Positions 24,506 to 34,400 of a stretch of 64,000 nt of DNA are shown here, piece after piece. A model generated the notes under the pieces. That model made no database searches. It saw only the letters and a program-made list of their open reading frames with translations, and was not told the DNA's origin. The stretch's first letter is position 1. Each line of letters begins with the position of its first letter. This DNA comes from an uncultured Oscillospiraceae bacterium (GTDB lineage: Bacteria > Bacillota > Clostridia > Oscillospirales > Acutalibacteraceae): positions 11,109-75,108 of the forward strand of contig UQWL01000012.1 of assembly GCA_900544715.1 (NCBI GenBank), given 5' to 3'. Position numbers and translations under genes: made by a program.

Positions 24506-25492
24506 ATGTCTGTAAAAGAATTCGTACTAAAAAAACTCGAAGAAAACCGCGGGCTTCCCCTCTCCGGCGAAGCGATTGCCAATTCGCTTTCTGTATCGCG
24601 CGCAGCGGTGTGGAAGGCTGTGCATGCACTGGAGGCGGAGGGCTACCATATCGAAGCCGTCCCCAATCAGGGCTATACGCTTTGCACCGATAACGATCTG
24701 CTTTCTGCACAGGGAATCCGCCCCTATTTAAAACCGTCTCTGAATCCCAAGGAAATCCGGGTTTTCCCCTGCGTTCCCTCCACGAATCAGGAGGCCAAAA
24801 AAATGGCGCTGGATGGCGCAGAGCAGGGCTCCGCTGTGCTTGCGGAAGAGCAAAGTGCTGGAAGAGGCCGGCTGGGCAGAAGCTTTTTTTCTCCGCGCGG
24901 CAACGGGCTTTATATGAGTGTGATCCTGCGGCCCAAGGCCGATGCTTCCAACGCCGTATTAATTACCACGGCGGCAGCGGTTGGTGTATGCCGGGCGATC
25001 GACACGGTAACTGGCAGGCATCCGCAAATCAAGTGGGTAAACGACCTATATCTGAATGAAAAAAAAATCTGTGGAATCCTTACAGAGGCTGTGACAAATT
25101 TTGAAACAGGCGTCATCGAAAGCGTTGTTGTGGGAATCGGCATCAATTTCAAAGGGAGCCAGAGCACACTTCCGGAAGAGCTGCGGCATAAGGCCGGGTT
25201 CCTCTACACAGACGAGCAGCCTGCCACCACCCGCAACCATTTGGCGGCAGAGATCATCAATCAGCTCTGCACCTTATGCGATACGCTGGAGCTGCGCAAC
25301 TTTCTTCCGGAATACCGCATGCGCTCCATGATTATCGGTGAACGAATCCGATTTTTACGCGACCAAGTGTGGTCCGATGCATTGGCAGTCGATATCGATG
25401 ACAACGGCGGATTGATCATAGCGTTGGACGGTGATAAGCGGGAAACGCTGAGCTCCGGCGAGGTCAGCGTTCGCAGGCTCGAACAGGAGTAA
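24506..25492 (+). CDS. birA: Biotin--protein ligase / biotin operon repressor
   Basis: 328 aa. N-terminal winged helix (SGEAIANSLSVSRAAVWKAVHALEAEGY), so it is a bifunctional BirA: it attaches biotin to carboxylase carrier proteins and represses biotin genes. Ligase core: STNQEAKK, the biotinyl-AMP loop AGRGRLGRSFFSPRGNGLYMS, IKWVNDLYL with catalytic Lys, and KICGILTE; a C-terminal SH3-like domain follows. Normal length. It lies convergent to bioY, whose promoter has a BirA-box-like operator, so both parts of the regulatory circuit are in this window. Confidence 0.95.
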   Translation: MSVKEFVLKKLEENRGLPLSGEAIANSLSVSRAAVWKAVHALEAEGYHIEAVPNQGYTLCTDNDLLSAQGIRPYLKPSLNPKEIRVFPCVPSTNQEAKKMALDGAEQGSAVLAEEQSAGRGRLGRSFFSPRGNGLYMSVILRPKADASNAVLITTAAAVGVCRAIDTVTGRHPQIKWVNDLYLNEKKICGILTEAVTNFETGVIESVVVGIGINFKGSQSTLPEELRHKAGFLYTDEQPATTRNHLAAEIINQLCTLCDTLELRNFLPEYRMRSMIIGERIRFLRDQVWSDALAVDIDDNGGLIIALDGDKRETLSSGEVSVRRLEQE

Positions 25493-25547
25493 AAAGCTCT
25501 GTGGCACGGCGAGCCTTTATGGATGCATATTTTCCTTTCACAGCAGT

Positions 25548-26105
25548 TTAGCCGAGAATCCGCAAGGATTGCAGGCGGCGGCGCAACGCGCTTCCCAGCA
25601 GCAGCGCCACAATCAATTTCACCATATCTCCAGCCAAATAGGGCACGACCCCCATCATAAGCGCCTGACCAAAGCTCAGCTTCATTAGGATCGCAAGCCA
25701 GAGTGTACCGAACAGATAATCCACCAGCATGCCAAGCGCCATACCCGCCGCAACAGGCAGGCGCGCTTGCTCAAATTTTTCTACAAACAGGCCGCTGATC
25801 ACAGCCAAAAATAGAAAACCGACCAGATAGCCCCCGGTGGGGCCAAGCAATTTCGCGATTCCCCCTGAAAATCCGGAAAAAACTGGAACCCCTACAAGCC
25901 CAAGCAATAGATAAATGCCGCAGCTGACGGTTCCCCATTTCCATCCCAACAGAAACACCGCCAGCAAAACAGCAAAATTCGTCAGAGAGAGTGGAACAGG
26001 GCTGAACGGCAGCGGAATGGAAAGCGGCCCTAATATGCAAAGAATTGCGGTCATAACGCCGATCAATGCCAAGCGATAGGTTTTGGTGTGGTTTTTTGTT
26101 GCCAT
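25548..26105 (-). CDS. bioY: Biotin transporter substrate-binding subunit BioY
   Basis: 185 aa, about six membrane helices. ECF-type S component for biotin uptake. BioY features: ALIGVMTAILCILGPLSIPLPFSPVPLSLTNFAVLLAV at the N terminus, LLGLVGVPVFSGFSGG, LLGPTGGYLVGF and a C-terminal PYLAGDMVKL. No ATPase or T component is adjacent, so it would use the shared ECF module or work alone. GGAGG is 8 bases upstream of ATG 26105. Controlled by the operator at 26161-26193. Confidence 0.95.
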   Translation of the reverse strand: MATKNHTKTYRLALIGVMTAILCILGPLSIPLPFSPVPLSLTNFAVLLAVFLLGWKWGTVSCGIYLLLGLVGVPVFSGFSGGIAKLLGPTGGYLVGFLFLAVISGLFVEKFEQARLPVAAGMALGMLVDYLFGTLWLAILMKLSFGQALMMGVVPYLAGDMVKLIVALLLGSALRRRLQSLRILG

Positions 26106-26139
26106 ATTTATGGCCTCCTTGTCTTTGTGTTACCATCCA

Positions 26140-26193
26140 ATCATAAAAGATATTTGTTGAATTGTCAACTATAAATATTATTTAGTTTACATT
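26140..26193 (-). promoter_or_regulatory. bioY promoter overlapped by a BirA box
   Basis: Minus strand: AATGTAAAC, 15 bases, GTTGACAAT (26161-26193), the two half-sites and spacing of the BirA operator in Firmicutes. The right half contains the -35 TTGACA, followed after 17 bases by -10 TATGAT (26140-26145). Biotin-loaded BirA would block RNA polymerase directly. Confidence 0.75.
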
Positions 26194-26206
26194 AGAAGAA
26201 AAAGGG

Positions 26207-26245
26207 AACCCGGCTGAAAGATAATTCTCGTCTTTCAGCCGGGTT
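26207..26245. terminator. Rho-independent terminator
   Basis: Perfect 15-bp stem AACCCGGCTGAAAGA and complement, 9-base loop; CCCTTTTTCTTC follows on the minus strand, ending the MFS gene before the bioY promoter. Confidence 0.85.
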
Positions 26246-26363
26246 AATTTCATTCAAAGAAAATGATTTATTACAAACGAAGTGAGTCAGAGCACAAGGC
26301 TCCACAAAGTATTGATTGATCGATCAAAAAAGGCGAATTCCTATAAAATAGGGAACTAGTGGC

Positions 26364-28733
26364 CTATTTATTTCTGCGGTTAGCACGGGCAGCCTCTTTA
26401 TCCGCCTTCTTCTGCGCAACCTTAGCGGCTTCTTCCGCATCGTCTTTCGCTTCCTGAGCCTCAGCGCGGATTTTCGCAGCCTCATACATCGCAGCAATCT
26501 CATCATAGTGCTTATAATTTTCTTCCTGCGTGAGGAGCTTCTTTGCATCCAACCACGGCTTAGCAGCACGATGATAGATGGAGTTGGCGTTGGTCGCCTC
26601 CTTGATCTCTGTGCGCACCTTAGCGCGGGCAACCTTCGCCTTTTGAATCTCAATTTTCGCCTGCTTCACAGCCGCCTGATCTTTGCTTTCTTTCGCGGCG
26701 AAGAGCGCCTTATAGGCCTGTTCCAACTCCAGCTCCAACTGGTCTTCTTTTGCAAAAAGTTCGTCGAAAATGGAGGAATCAAATTCTACTAAGCCATTGG
26801 GATAATTCTTCAAAATAATCTTTTTAGAAGTCAGGCGCTGCTTGGCCTCCTCGATAGCTGCCTTGCGATAAAGCTTTTCCTCTTCCGTATTCTTCGGAAG
26901 TGCTCTGGCCTTTTGCAACACATCAGGTTCCACATTTACAAGGTTGGATAAACCAGCCGTATATACCTCTTTAGCAACTGCAACCTGCTCCTGAACCTCA
27001 AGGGTGCTGAATTTATTCATCTCATCAATGACAAACCTAGAGATTTCAATCATTCGGTTGTGCTCAATCGCATCTTTATGCGCTTTCTTTGCCGCTTTTA
27101 CCGCCTGCTTATCCCCTGATTTTTTGGCCTCGCGGATTCCATCCTTTGACTCGGAAACCGGCTCCGCCGCAACATACGACCGCGCTTCATTGACCAAATC
27201 AATCGTTTCCACAAGCCCCTTGTCAGACAAAGCGTTATTGCCGTAATCCTCAAACAGCGCACGCACCTTCAACACGTTAATCATGCCGCGCTGTTTCGTC
27301 TCTGTCAAATCATAAAAGAAATAGGGGATCACGTTCATGATCGCGCCAAAGACGGACAACCCGACCAAAAGCGCAAAGGTATCCTCAAAGATATTGCGGT
27401 TATAGAGAACGTCATAAGCATTTGTATAACCCATAGACGCCGCATTTTCCGTTGTAATGCCCAGTGCTTCATAAACCGCAGGCAAAACACCGCTTGTAGC
27501 CAACGTGATAACCTGCCCAATCAAACCGACAGTAGAAAACATACCGTCAATCCGCTCTCCCGTTACATACTGCTGATAGTCGCGGATATCGCCCTGAATG
27601 CTGGGATTGAGAACGTGCGCAAACGCGCCGACAACCCCGTTACTGAATAGGCAAATAAGCACCAGCCAAATGCACATGCGCGGATCTACATTCACGACGA
27701 TCGGATAGATTGATGCAATAAAAACAACATTGAGGAAATTGGTCACCAATAGAACCCGTTTTTTACCAAAACGGCGGATCGCCCAAGGAGCCATCAGCAT
27801 TCCCCAAAGAGCCGCATTACCATTGATGGTTTGAATCAGAGCAAACTGCCCCTCCGTACAGGCGTGCTGATACTGATACAGCCATTGCAAAATGGTGCCA
27901 TAGGAGGCCTCCAGAAAGCCGATCCAGCCAGCCAATGAAATAATCCAAAAGTATTTATTCTTTGCCACCGCACGGATCGCATCGATAAATTTCACCTGCA
28001 CCACGTGCGTTTTTGCCTGGATAATTTTTTCCTGCGTATTGGCATAAACCATAATGGAAAGCAAGAACCCGAGAATCACCATCGGCGGATATGCGTAACG
28101 ATAGAGCTTCAGATCAGTCATATCGCCATTGGTGAGGAATTTGGCCGCCATCGGCATAACGATATTCACGATGGAGGGCGCTAGAGAATAGATCACAGCT
28201 TTCACTGTTGCCGCATCCGTGCGCTCCTGTGTATTGGGAGAAAGAACGAGAATCAGGTTTTCATATGCTTCATAAAAGAACATATAGAAAAACTGAAATC
28301 CGATATTGAAGAGCAGGACTGTAATCATTTTGAGCGTCATGCTCATATGTTCATAAGGCATCCAGACGAAGCCGATCGCGAGAATGACAGTGGGAAGGCC
28401 CATATAGAGCAGATACGGACGGTATTTGCCCTTTTTGCTGCGCGCGCTGTCAATAATGTTGGCGCGCAGAGCCGTCATTGGGAAACTCGATAAGATTGCG
28501 ATCACATACAGCAGGTAAATCTTCGTCGGCTCAATGCCGATCGCATTGCCGATGATAAAATTACCAACGGAAAGAGATAATGCCTGAACCACCGTAATAA
28601 TGAAATAAGCACCAATACCGCCGACACTATACGCGGCAATTTCTTTAAAAGGCATGTACCTGCCCGCCGGCGGCTTTTTCCAGTAATGCTTTACATCCGT
28701 AAGCAAAGTTTGGGCCGTTTGCTTGAGCTGCAT
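26364..28733 (-). CDS. MFS transporter of the GPH (MelB-like) type with a 310-residue C-terminal charged extension
   Basis: 789 aa, about 310 longer than normal for the family. Residues 30-475 have about twelve membrane helices and the GPH signature GDIRDYQQYVTGERIDG near 381-397, so a cation-coupled sugar or glycoside symporter is likely. Residues 480-789 are cytoplasmic, Ala/Lys/Glu-rich and predicted to be largely coiled coil (for example AAKKAHKDAIEHNRM, DAEEAAKVAQKKADKEAA), with an Asn-Arg-Arg-Asn-Lys end. No enzyme motif such as an EIIA domain is seen in the tail. No sugar-degradation gene is adjacent. The gene is less GC-rich than its neighbours (about 45%). Confidence 0.8.
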   Translation of the reverse strand: MQLKQTAQTLLTDVKHYWKKPPAGRYMPFKEIAAYSVGGIGAYFIITVVQALSLSVGNFIIGNAIGIEPTKIYLLYVIAILSSFPMTALRANIIDSARSKKGKYRPYLLYMGLPTVILAIGFVWMPYEHMSMTLKMITVLLFNIGFQFFYMFFYEAYENLILVLSPNTQERTDAATVKAVIYSLAPSIVNIVMPMAAKFLTNGDMTDLKLYRYAYPPMVILGFLLSIMVYANTQEKIIQAKTHVVQVKFIDAIRAVAKNKYFWIISLAGWIGFLEASYGTILQWLYQYQHACTEGQFALIQTINGNAALWGMLMAPWAIRRFGKKRVLLVTNFLNVVFIASIYPIVVNVDPRMCIWLVLICLFSNGVVGAFAHVLNPSIQGDIRDYQQYVTGERIDGMFSTVGLIGQVITLATSGVLPAVYEALGITTENAASMGYTNAYDVLYNRNIFEDTFALLVGLSVFGAIMNVIPYFFYDLTETKQRGMINVLKVRALFEDYGNNALSDKGLVETIDLVNEARSYVAAEPVSESKDGIREAKKSGDKQAVKAAKKAHKDAIEHNRMIEISRFVIDEMNKFSTLEVQEQVAVAKEVYTAGLSNLVNVEPDVLQKARALPKNTEEEKLYRKAAIEEAKQRLTSKKIILKNYPNGLVEFDSSIFDELFAKEDQLELELEQAYKALFAAKESKDQAAVKQAKIEIQKAKVARAKVRTEIKEATNANSIYHRAAKPWLDAKKLLTQEENYKHYDEIAAMYEAAKIRAEAQEAKDDAEEAAKVAQKKADKEAARANRRNK

Positions 28734-28782
28734 TTCCTGTCCTCCAAATCACACAAAAATATTTCACGCATTTCAACGCACT

Positions 28783-28810
28783 ATTATAGATTTTAACGTA
28801 CTTGTAACAA
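28783..28810 (-). promoter_or_regulatory. Promoter of the MFS transporter gene
   Basis: Minus strand TTGTTA, 16-base spacer, perfect TATAAT, 50 bases upstream of the ATG. Confidence 0.6.
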
Positions 28811-29121
28811 AAAAGCAATATCTAAAGCAACGTCTATTCATATAAAACCCACCATAATTTTATTCCAATTGAGTGATTATTTCTTATATCTCATTATGCC
28901 GGATTTATGAACAAAGAATAATCAGCAAGAACCAGTCTATAAACACCCGGCGTATGTCCTGCCACCGCCGCGACCCTTTTCACAACCAGTCAACAATCCG
29001 ATTTCATTTGTTTGTTTCATCTCCTCCTCCGTCCGCCATTAAAATAGCCGTGCGGTTTATCCATTTGGTAAACGTTTATGCCCCGTTTGATCGGTCGATC
29101 AGCCATGCGGTTTGGCCGGTA
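28811..29121. other. Non-coding interval with palindromes between the MFS gene and metA
   Basis: No supported gene. It contains TAAACGTTTA (29069-29078) within TTGGTAAACGTTTATG, a CG-centred palindrome of the LacI/CcpA operator kind, and TGATCGGTCGATCA (29088-29101). Either could control the MFS gene or metA; no LacI-type regulator is in the window. Confidence 0.4.
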
Positions 29122-29150
29122 TTGCAGAAAAAAACAAATTCTGCTATACT
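29122..29150 (+). promoter_or_regulatory. metA promoter with an inverted repeat in the spacer
   Basis: TTGCAG, 17-base spacer, TATACT. GCAGAA (29124-29129) and TTCTGC (29139-29144) form an inverted repeat spanning the region between the two elements, suitable as a repressor site. No SAM riboswitch or T-box fits in the short leader (about 45 bases). Confidence 0.6.
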
Positions 29151-29200
29151 AAAGTTCTGCACAATCGGATGATAACGCGCAGGAAAGAGAGGGCTGTGCA

Positions 29201-30115
29201 ATGCCAATTAAAATCGACAACCAGCTGCCGGCCCGGCATAGCTTAGAGTTGGAAAATATTTTTATCATGACGGAATCCCGCGCGCTGACCCAGGATATCC
29301 GTCCGCTGAAAATCCTGATTCTAAACCTGATGCCGACCAAAATTGAAACGGAAACGCAGCTCCTGCGTTTATTGAGCAACTCCCCGCTGCAAATTGAAGT
29401 GGAGTTGCTACAAACGGCCACCCACCAATCCAAAAACACCTCAGCAGAACATATGCTCAAATTTTATAAGACCTTTGACGACGTGCGGGAGGAAAAATTC
29501 GACGGCATGATTATCACTGGCGCGCCGGTAGAACATCTCCCCTTTGAAAAAGTGGATTATTGGGAGGAGCTCTGCATGATTATGGAGTGGAGCAAAACAA
29601 ATGTGTATTCCACCTTCCATATCTGCTGGGGCGCTCAAGCGGGGCTTTATTATCACTATGGAATCCCCAAATATCCACTGGAAGAAAAGATGTTTGGCAT
29701 CTTCCCCCATCACGCGCTCGATCCTTACCATCCGCTCATGCGCGGCTTAGATGATATTTTTTATGTGCCCCACTCCCGGCATACGGAGATCCGCCGCTCT
29801 GATATCGCATTCGTGAAGGATTTGCAGATTCTCTCCTTTTCGGAACAGGCGGGCGTCCATCTCGTATCCGATATGGAATGCAGGAATTTTTACTCCACTG
29901 GCCACTCTGAGTATGACCGAGAAACGCTTGCAACCGAATATTTCCGCGATGTAAACCGCGGCCTTGCGATTGAAATGCCTTTCAATTATTTTCCGGATAA
30001 TGACCCGCAGCGCACCCCTCCCATGACCTGGCGGACAGCTGGCAGTATGATTTTTTCCAACTGGCTGAACTACTTCGTCTATCAGCGCACACCCTATGAT
30101 CTGGCAACCCTGTAG
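29201..30115 (+). CDS. metA: Homoserine O-acetyltransferase (MetA type)
   Basis: 304 aa. Activates homoserine for methionine synthesis. Seen: NLMPTKIETETQLLRLL at the N terminus, catalytic Cys in FHICWGAQAGLY (about residue 142), catalytic His and Glu in STGHSEYDRETL (about 235-237). The acyl-donor loop reads TGAPVEHLPF with Glu at the position that in Bacillus cereus MetA selects acetyl-CoA (Gly there in E. coli selects succinyl-CoA), so I call it an acetyltransferase. It is alone; no metB/metY is adjacent. Confidence 0.9.
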   Translation: MPIKIDNQLPARHSLELENIFIMTESRALTQDIRPLKILILNLMPTKIETETQLLRLLSNSPLQIEVELLQTATHQSKNTSAEHMLKFYKTFDDVREEKFDGMIITGAPVEHLPFEKVDYWEELCMIMEWSKTNVYSTFHICWGAQAGLYYHYGIPKYPLEEKMFGIFPHHALDPYHPLMRGLDDIFYVPHSRHTEIRRSDIAFVKDLQILSFSEQAGVHLVSDMECRNFYSTGHSEYDRETLATEYFRDVNRGLAIEMPFNYFPDNDPQRTPPMTWRTAGSMIFSNWLNYFVYQRTPYDLATL

Positions 30116-30162
30116 CTCTCCGGCATCCGGATATCTGCGGCAGATGAAGCCATGAAAAGAGC

Positions 30163-30200
30163 AACCGCCAACTCTGTTCTGCACAGAATCGGCGGTTTTC
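30163..30200 (+). terminator. Terminator hairpin downstream of metA
   Basis: AACCGCC / GGCGGTT outer stem with an inner CTGT-TCTGC-ACAG helix, followed by TTCTGTTTT; 48 bases after the metA stop. Confidence 0.75.
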
Positions 30201-30258
30201 TGTTTTGGACAAAATCATCGTCAGGTACATACTGCATCAAAATTCCCATAGATATATA

Positions 30259-30294
30259 AAAAGATGGCGGGCATAAAGCGCCCGCCATCTTTTG
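30259..30294. terminator. Bidirectional terminator, end of pfkA
   Basis: GATGGCGGGC-ATAAAGC-GCCCGCCATC stem; TTTTTATATA follows on the minus strand after pfkA and TTTT on the plus strand. Confidence 0.85.
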
Positions 30295-30345
30295 CTTCCC
30301 TCGCCTGCGCAAGGGGGGCTCCGGCTTTCATTTTATGTCAACAAG

Positions 30346-31308
30346 TTAAATCGAAATCTCGTGCGCAATTCGATACAGATTGAGATCAATCGATTTTTTC
30401 ATATTCAGAGCTTCGTAGATATCGAAATCCATCACATCTTCCTTCTGCATCGCAACCACACGGTTGCCAATCCCCTTCTCTAGGAGACGAACGCAATAAT
30501 TGCCCATATGGCTTGCAACCACACGATCACGCACCGTGGGGGAACCTCCACGCTGCACATGGCCGAGCACAGTTGCGCGGCTTTCCACGCCGGTTGCTTC
30601 TTCAATCTGTTTGGTCATCTCTTCCACGCCGCCGATGCCCTCGGCCACAATAATGATAAAATGCTTCTTGCCGGTTTTTTGTGTGCGGCGCATCCGCTCG
30701 ATGACATCGCGCTCAAAATCATAGGGAACTTCGGGAATCAGGATTGAGGTCGCGCCTACAGCAATGCCAGCATTCAGCGCCAGATAGCCTGCGCGGCGGC
30801 CCATGACCTCCACCACGCTGCAGCGATCGTGGGATTCCGTGGTATCACGGATGCGGTCAACCATGTCCATAATCGTATTCATTGCGGTATCATAACCAAC
30901 GGTATAGTCGCAGCAGGCAACATCGTTATCGATTGTGCCGGGCATGGCGACGCATGGAATCCCGTGCAAAGACAGGTCGCGCGCACCGCGGAACGAGCCG
31001 TCTCCGCCAATCACCACGATGCCCTCCATGCCGGTTTCATGACAAACGTCAACCGCTTTCTGGATGCCTTCTTCTGTTTTAAATTCAGGGCAACGGGCAG
31101 TATACAGCATAGTGCCACCGCGATGGATAATATCGGAGACGCTTCTCAAATCCATCTCCACCATATCGCCGTTGATCAGCCCACTGTAACCCCGGCGAAC
31201 GCCGAGCACACGCATTCCGCTTTCGCAGCCGGTACGCACGACCGCGCGGATTGCGGCGTTCATGCCGGGCGCGTCACCGCCGCTGGTCAATACACCAATC
31301 GTCTTCAT
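30346..31308 (-). CDS. pfkA: 6-phosphofructokinase, ATP-dependent
   Basis: 320 aa. Commits fructose 6-phosphate to glycolysis. Motifs: TSGGDAPGMNAAIRAVVR, IGGDGSFRGA (Gly after Asp, as in ATP- rather than PPi-dependent enzymes), PGTIDNDV, catalytic-site MGRRAGYLAL, EGIGGVEEM and GHVQRGGSPTVRDR. Length is typical of bacterial PfkA. It lies downstream of dnaE in the usual Firmicutes order but has its own promoter in the 180-base gap. Confidence 0.97.
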   Translation of the reverse strand: MKTIGVLTSGGDAPGMNAAIRAVVRTGCESGMRVLGVRRGYSGLINGDMVEMDLRSVSDIIHRGGTMLYTARCPEFKTEEGIQKAVDVCHETGMEGIVVIGGDGSFRGARDLSLHGIPCVAMPGTIDNDVACCDYTVGYDTAMNTIMDMVDRIRDTTESHDRCSVVEVMGRRAGYLALNAGIAVGATSILIPEVPYDFERDVIERMRRTQKTGKKHFIIIVAEGIGGVEEMTKQIEEATGVESRATVLGHVQRGGSPTVRDRVVASHMGNYCVRLLEKGIGNRVVAMQKEDVMDFDIYEALNMKKSIDLNLYRIAHEISI

Positions 31309-31404
31309 AACCGTTTCCCCCTAAAAATGTAGGTTTTCATTGTGTCAGAAAGAATGCGCCGATAAGGCTTGGCTCCTTCCAGGCCCTATGAACGCATTAT
31401 GTTA

Positions 31405-31432
31405 ATCATACACTACTTTGGCGCGATGTCAA
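31405..31432 (-). promoter_or_regulatory. pfkA promoter
   Basis: Minus strand: perfect TTGACA, 16-base spacer, TATGAT, about 100 bases upstream of the ATG. Another TTGACA lies a little upstream near 31465. Confidence 0.7.
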
Positions 31433-31488
31433 GTATGCCATGATAAATTTATATCATTTTTTTGTCAAAGCCAAACGAATGCTGCCCC

Positions 31489-34400
31489 TCATGGCCGAAA
31501 TACAACATTATCCCGCCCTAAAATCCGCCGCAGCTCCCGAAACATCGGCTCGTTTGGATCGATAAATTCCACCGGCGGCCGCGTTTCGTATGTTTGCGTA
31601 TCGCAATAATAATAATAAAGCGGCGTCATACCATCAAAAATGCGCAGCACCCGCTCTGCCTGCACCCGCTCGGGCGCATCCTTTGAGGCAAAGCGCAGAA
31701 AAAGCCCTCGCCTTTTCGCCTTGGTTTCGCCTGGCGCAACCTGCGCAGCTGGGGCTGCCGCGAGAGGCATTTTTTTTCGCTGTCTTTGTTGAAATCCGGC
31801 TGGCACATGCTGCGGATCCGGAATTGCCTCCACCAAATCGCAGATCACCTTCGGATCTTCATCCTCACGCAGGCTTAGCCGCCCACTCAAGAGAATGACA
31901 TTCCCTTCTTGCAGCTTGACTGCATTTTCCGTGAAAATCCGCGGGAAGACAATCACCTCAATCGCCCCATACATATCTTCCACCGAAAGAAAGGCCATCG
32001 TTGCATCGCTCTTCGTAATTTTTTTCTTAATCAATGAGACGATCCCCAACAGCGTCACCTGTGAATTATCGATATAGCGCGTGGAATATTCCTGAGCCGC
32101 TTCCAGCAAATCGGAAATCCGGGCTGCCTTCACCTTTTTCGCCGCATCCGTATATTCCATCATCGGATGGCCGGAGAGATAGAGCCCCGTGCTCTCCTTC
32201 TCCATGCGAAGCTTCTCCACAGCCGGGAATTCATCAACCGCTGGAAGGGCGGGGCCGGTATCTTCCCCAAACGTGGCGGACATGTCAAAGAAACCGAGTT
32301 GACCGTCGATATTGCGCCGCTTATCCGCCTCCAGCGTTTCCATCACGACGGGGAGCGATTGCAGCATTTGCCGTCGGTTGGCGTCGAGCCCATCCAAAGC
32401 CCCGCATTTAACGAGGCTCTCCAGCGCACGGCGGTTGACATCCTTTCCCCCGTATATGCGCTTGCAGAAGGAATAAAACGAGGTGAAAGGACCTCCGGTT
32501 TCCCGCTCCTCCAAAATTCCTTTGATGAAGCCCCTGCCGAGATTTTTGATGGCGAGAAGTCCGAAACGGATGCAGCCGTCCGCCACGGTAAAGCCCTCCA
32601 AGCTCTCATTGACGTGCGGTGGCAGCACGGAGATATGAATCCGGCTGCACTCTGCGATATAGCCGGAAACCTTGCCCGCGCTGTCAAGTACGCTCGTCAA
32701 AAGCGCGGCCATGAACTCGCATGGATAATGGCATTTCAGCCACGCCGTTTGATAAGCAACATAGGCGTAGGCGGCGGCATGCGATTTATTGAAGGCGTAA
32801 GATGCAAAGGAGGACATCTCATCAAAGAGCTCGTTGGCGATTTTTTCATCCACGCCCCGCTTGATCGCGCCCTCACATTCCACAGTACCATCCTCATTAA
32901 CCAATCCGTATATAAAGTTTTTGCGCTCCTGCTCCATGACCTTATGCTTCTTTTTGGACATGGCGCGGCGCACAATATCCGCGCGGCCATAGGAGTAGCC
33001 CGCCAGCTTGCGGAAGATCTGCATCACCTGCTCCTGATAGATCATACAGCCGTAGGTGACATCCAAAATATCCTTCAGTAAAGGCGTTTTATAGCGCACC
33101 CGATCCGGGTGATGGCGATTTTCAATATAGGTTGGGATCGATTCCATAGGCCCGGGCCGATAGAGGGAAATTACGGCGATCAGGTCCTCCAGGCTCTCCG
33201 GCTTCAGGCCCATAAGGACGTTGCGCATGCCGGCGGATTCAAACTGGAAAACGCCCTCCGTCTGCCCGCTGGCAAACATTTCGTATACTGCTTCATCCTT
33301 TGTGGGAATTTGATTGACTGCAAAACCGGGCTCACGATGGCGGATCATTTTCTCCGCGTCGCTGATTACCGTTAAGGTACGCAGCCCCAGAAAATCGATC
33401 TTCAGCAGGCCGAGCTCCTCCAGCGTTGTCATCGTAAACTGTGTGACCACCGATTCATCATTGCGCGCGAGTGGCACATAGGTGGAAACCGGGTCGCGCG
33501 TGATCACAACGCCCGCCGCATGGGTGGAGGCATGGCGCGGCATTCCTTCAACCTTGCGCGCCATATCGATCAAGTCATGCACCTGCTCGCTGCTGTCGTA
33601 CTGCTCACGCAGCTCCGCGCTCTTTTTCAGCGCCGCATCCAGCGTGATATTCAGTTCATACGGCACGAGCTTTGCAATACTATCCGCTGTGGCGTATGGC
33701 ACGCCCAGCGCCCGGCCGACATCCCGAATCGCTGCCTTCGCCGCCATCGTCCCAAAGGTGACAATCTGCGCAACGTGATCCGCGCCATATTTGCGCACCA
33801 CATAGTCGATCACCTCCGGGCGGCGCTCATAGCAGAAGTCAATATCAAAATCCGGCATACTGACGCGCTCCGGGTTGAGAAAGCGCTCAAAAAGAAGGTT
33901 ATATTTCATCGGGTCAATTCCCGTGATGCCGATGCAGTAAGCCGCGATGCTGCCTGCGCCGGAGCCGCGCCCGGGACCGACGGGGATGCCCTGCGATTTG
34001 GCATAATGAATAAAATCATGGACGATCAGATAATAATCCACATATCCCATCGTATGGATCACATTCAGCTCATATTGCAGCCGGTCGCGATATTCCTGCG
34101 GCGGATGTTCCCCATAGCGCTCGTGAAGGCCTGTTTCGCACATCCGGGTTAAATATTCAAAATGATCCTCCCCGCCCGGCACGTCAAAATGCGGCAGCTT
34201 CGTTTCACCAAAGGTAAAGGTGACGTTGCAGCGCTGCGCAATCTTCATGGTGTTGTCAAACGCCTCCGGCACCTCCGGAAAAAGCGAACGCATCTCCTCT
34301 TCGCTCTTGAGATAAAACTCCTGCGTTTCAAATTCGAGGCCCGTCTCCTCCCCGACCGTGTGATTCGTTTGGATGCAGATGAGCACCTGCTGGACACGGG

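Noticed and set aside
29080..29110. Insertion-sequence end at the GATC palindromes
   Set aside because: No transposase, no matching second inverted repeat and no target duplication were found.
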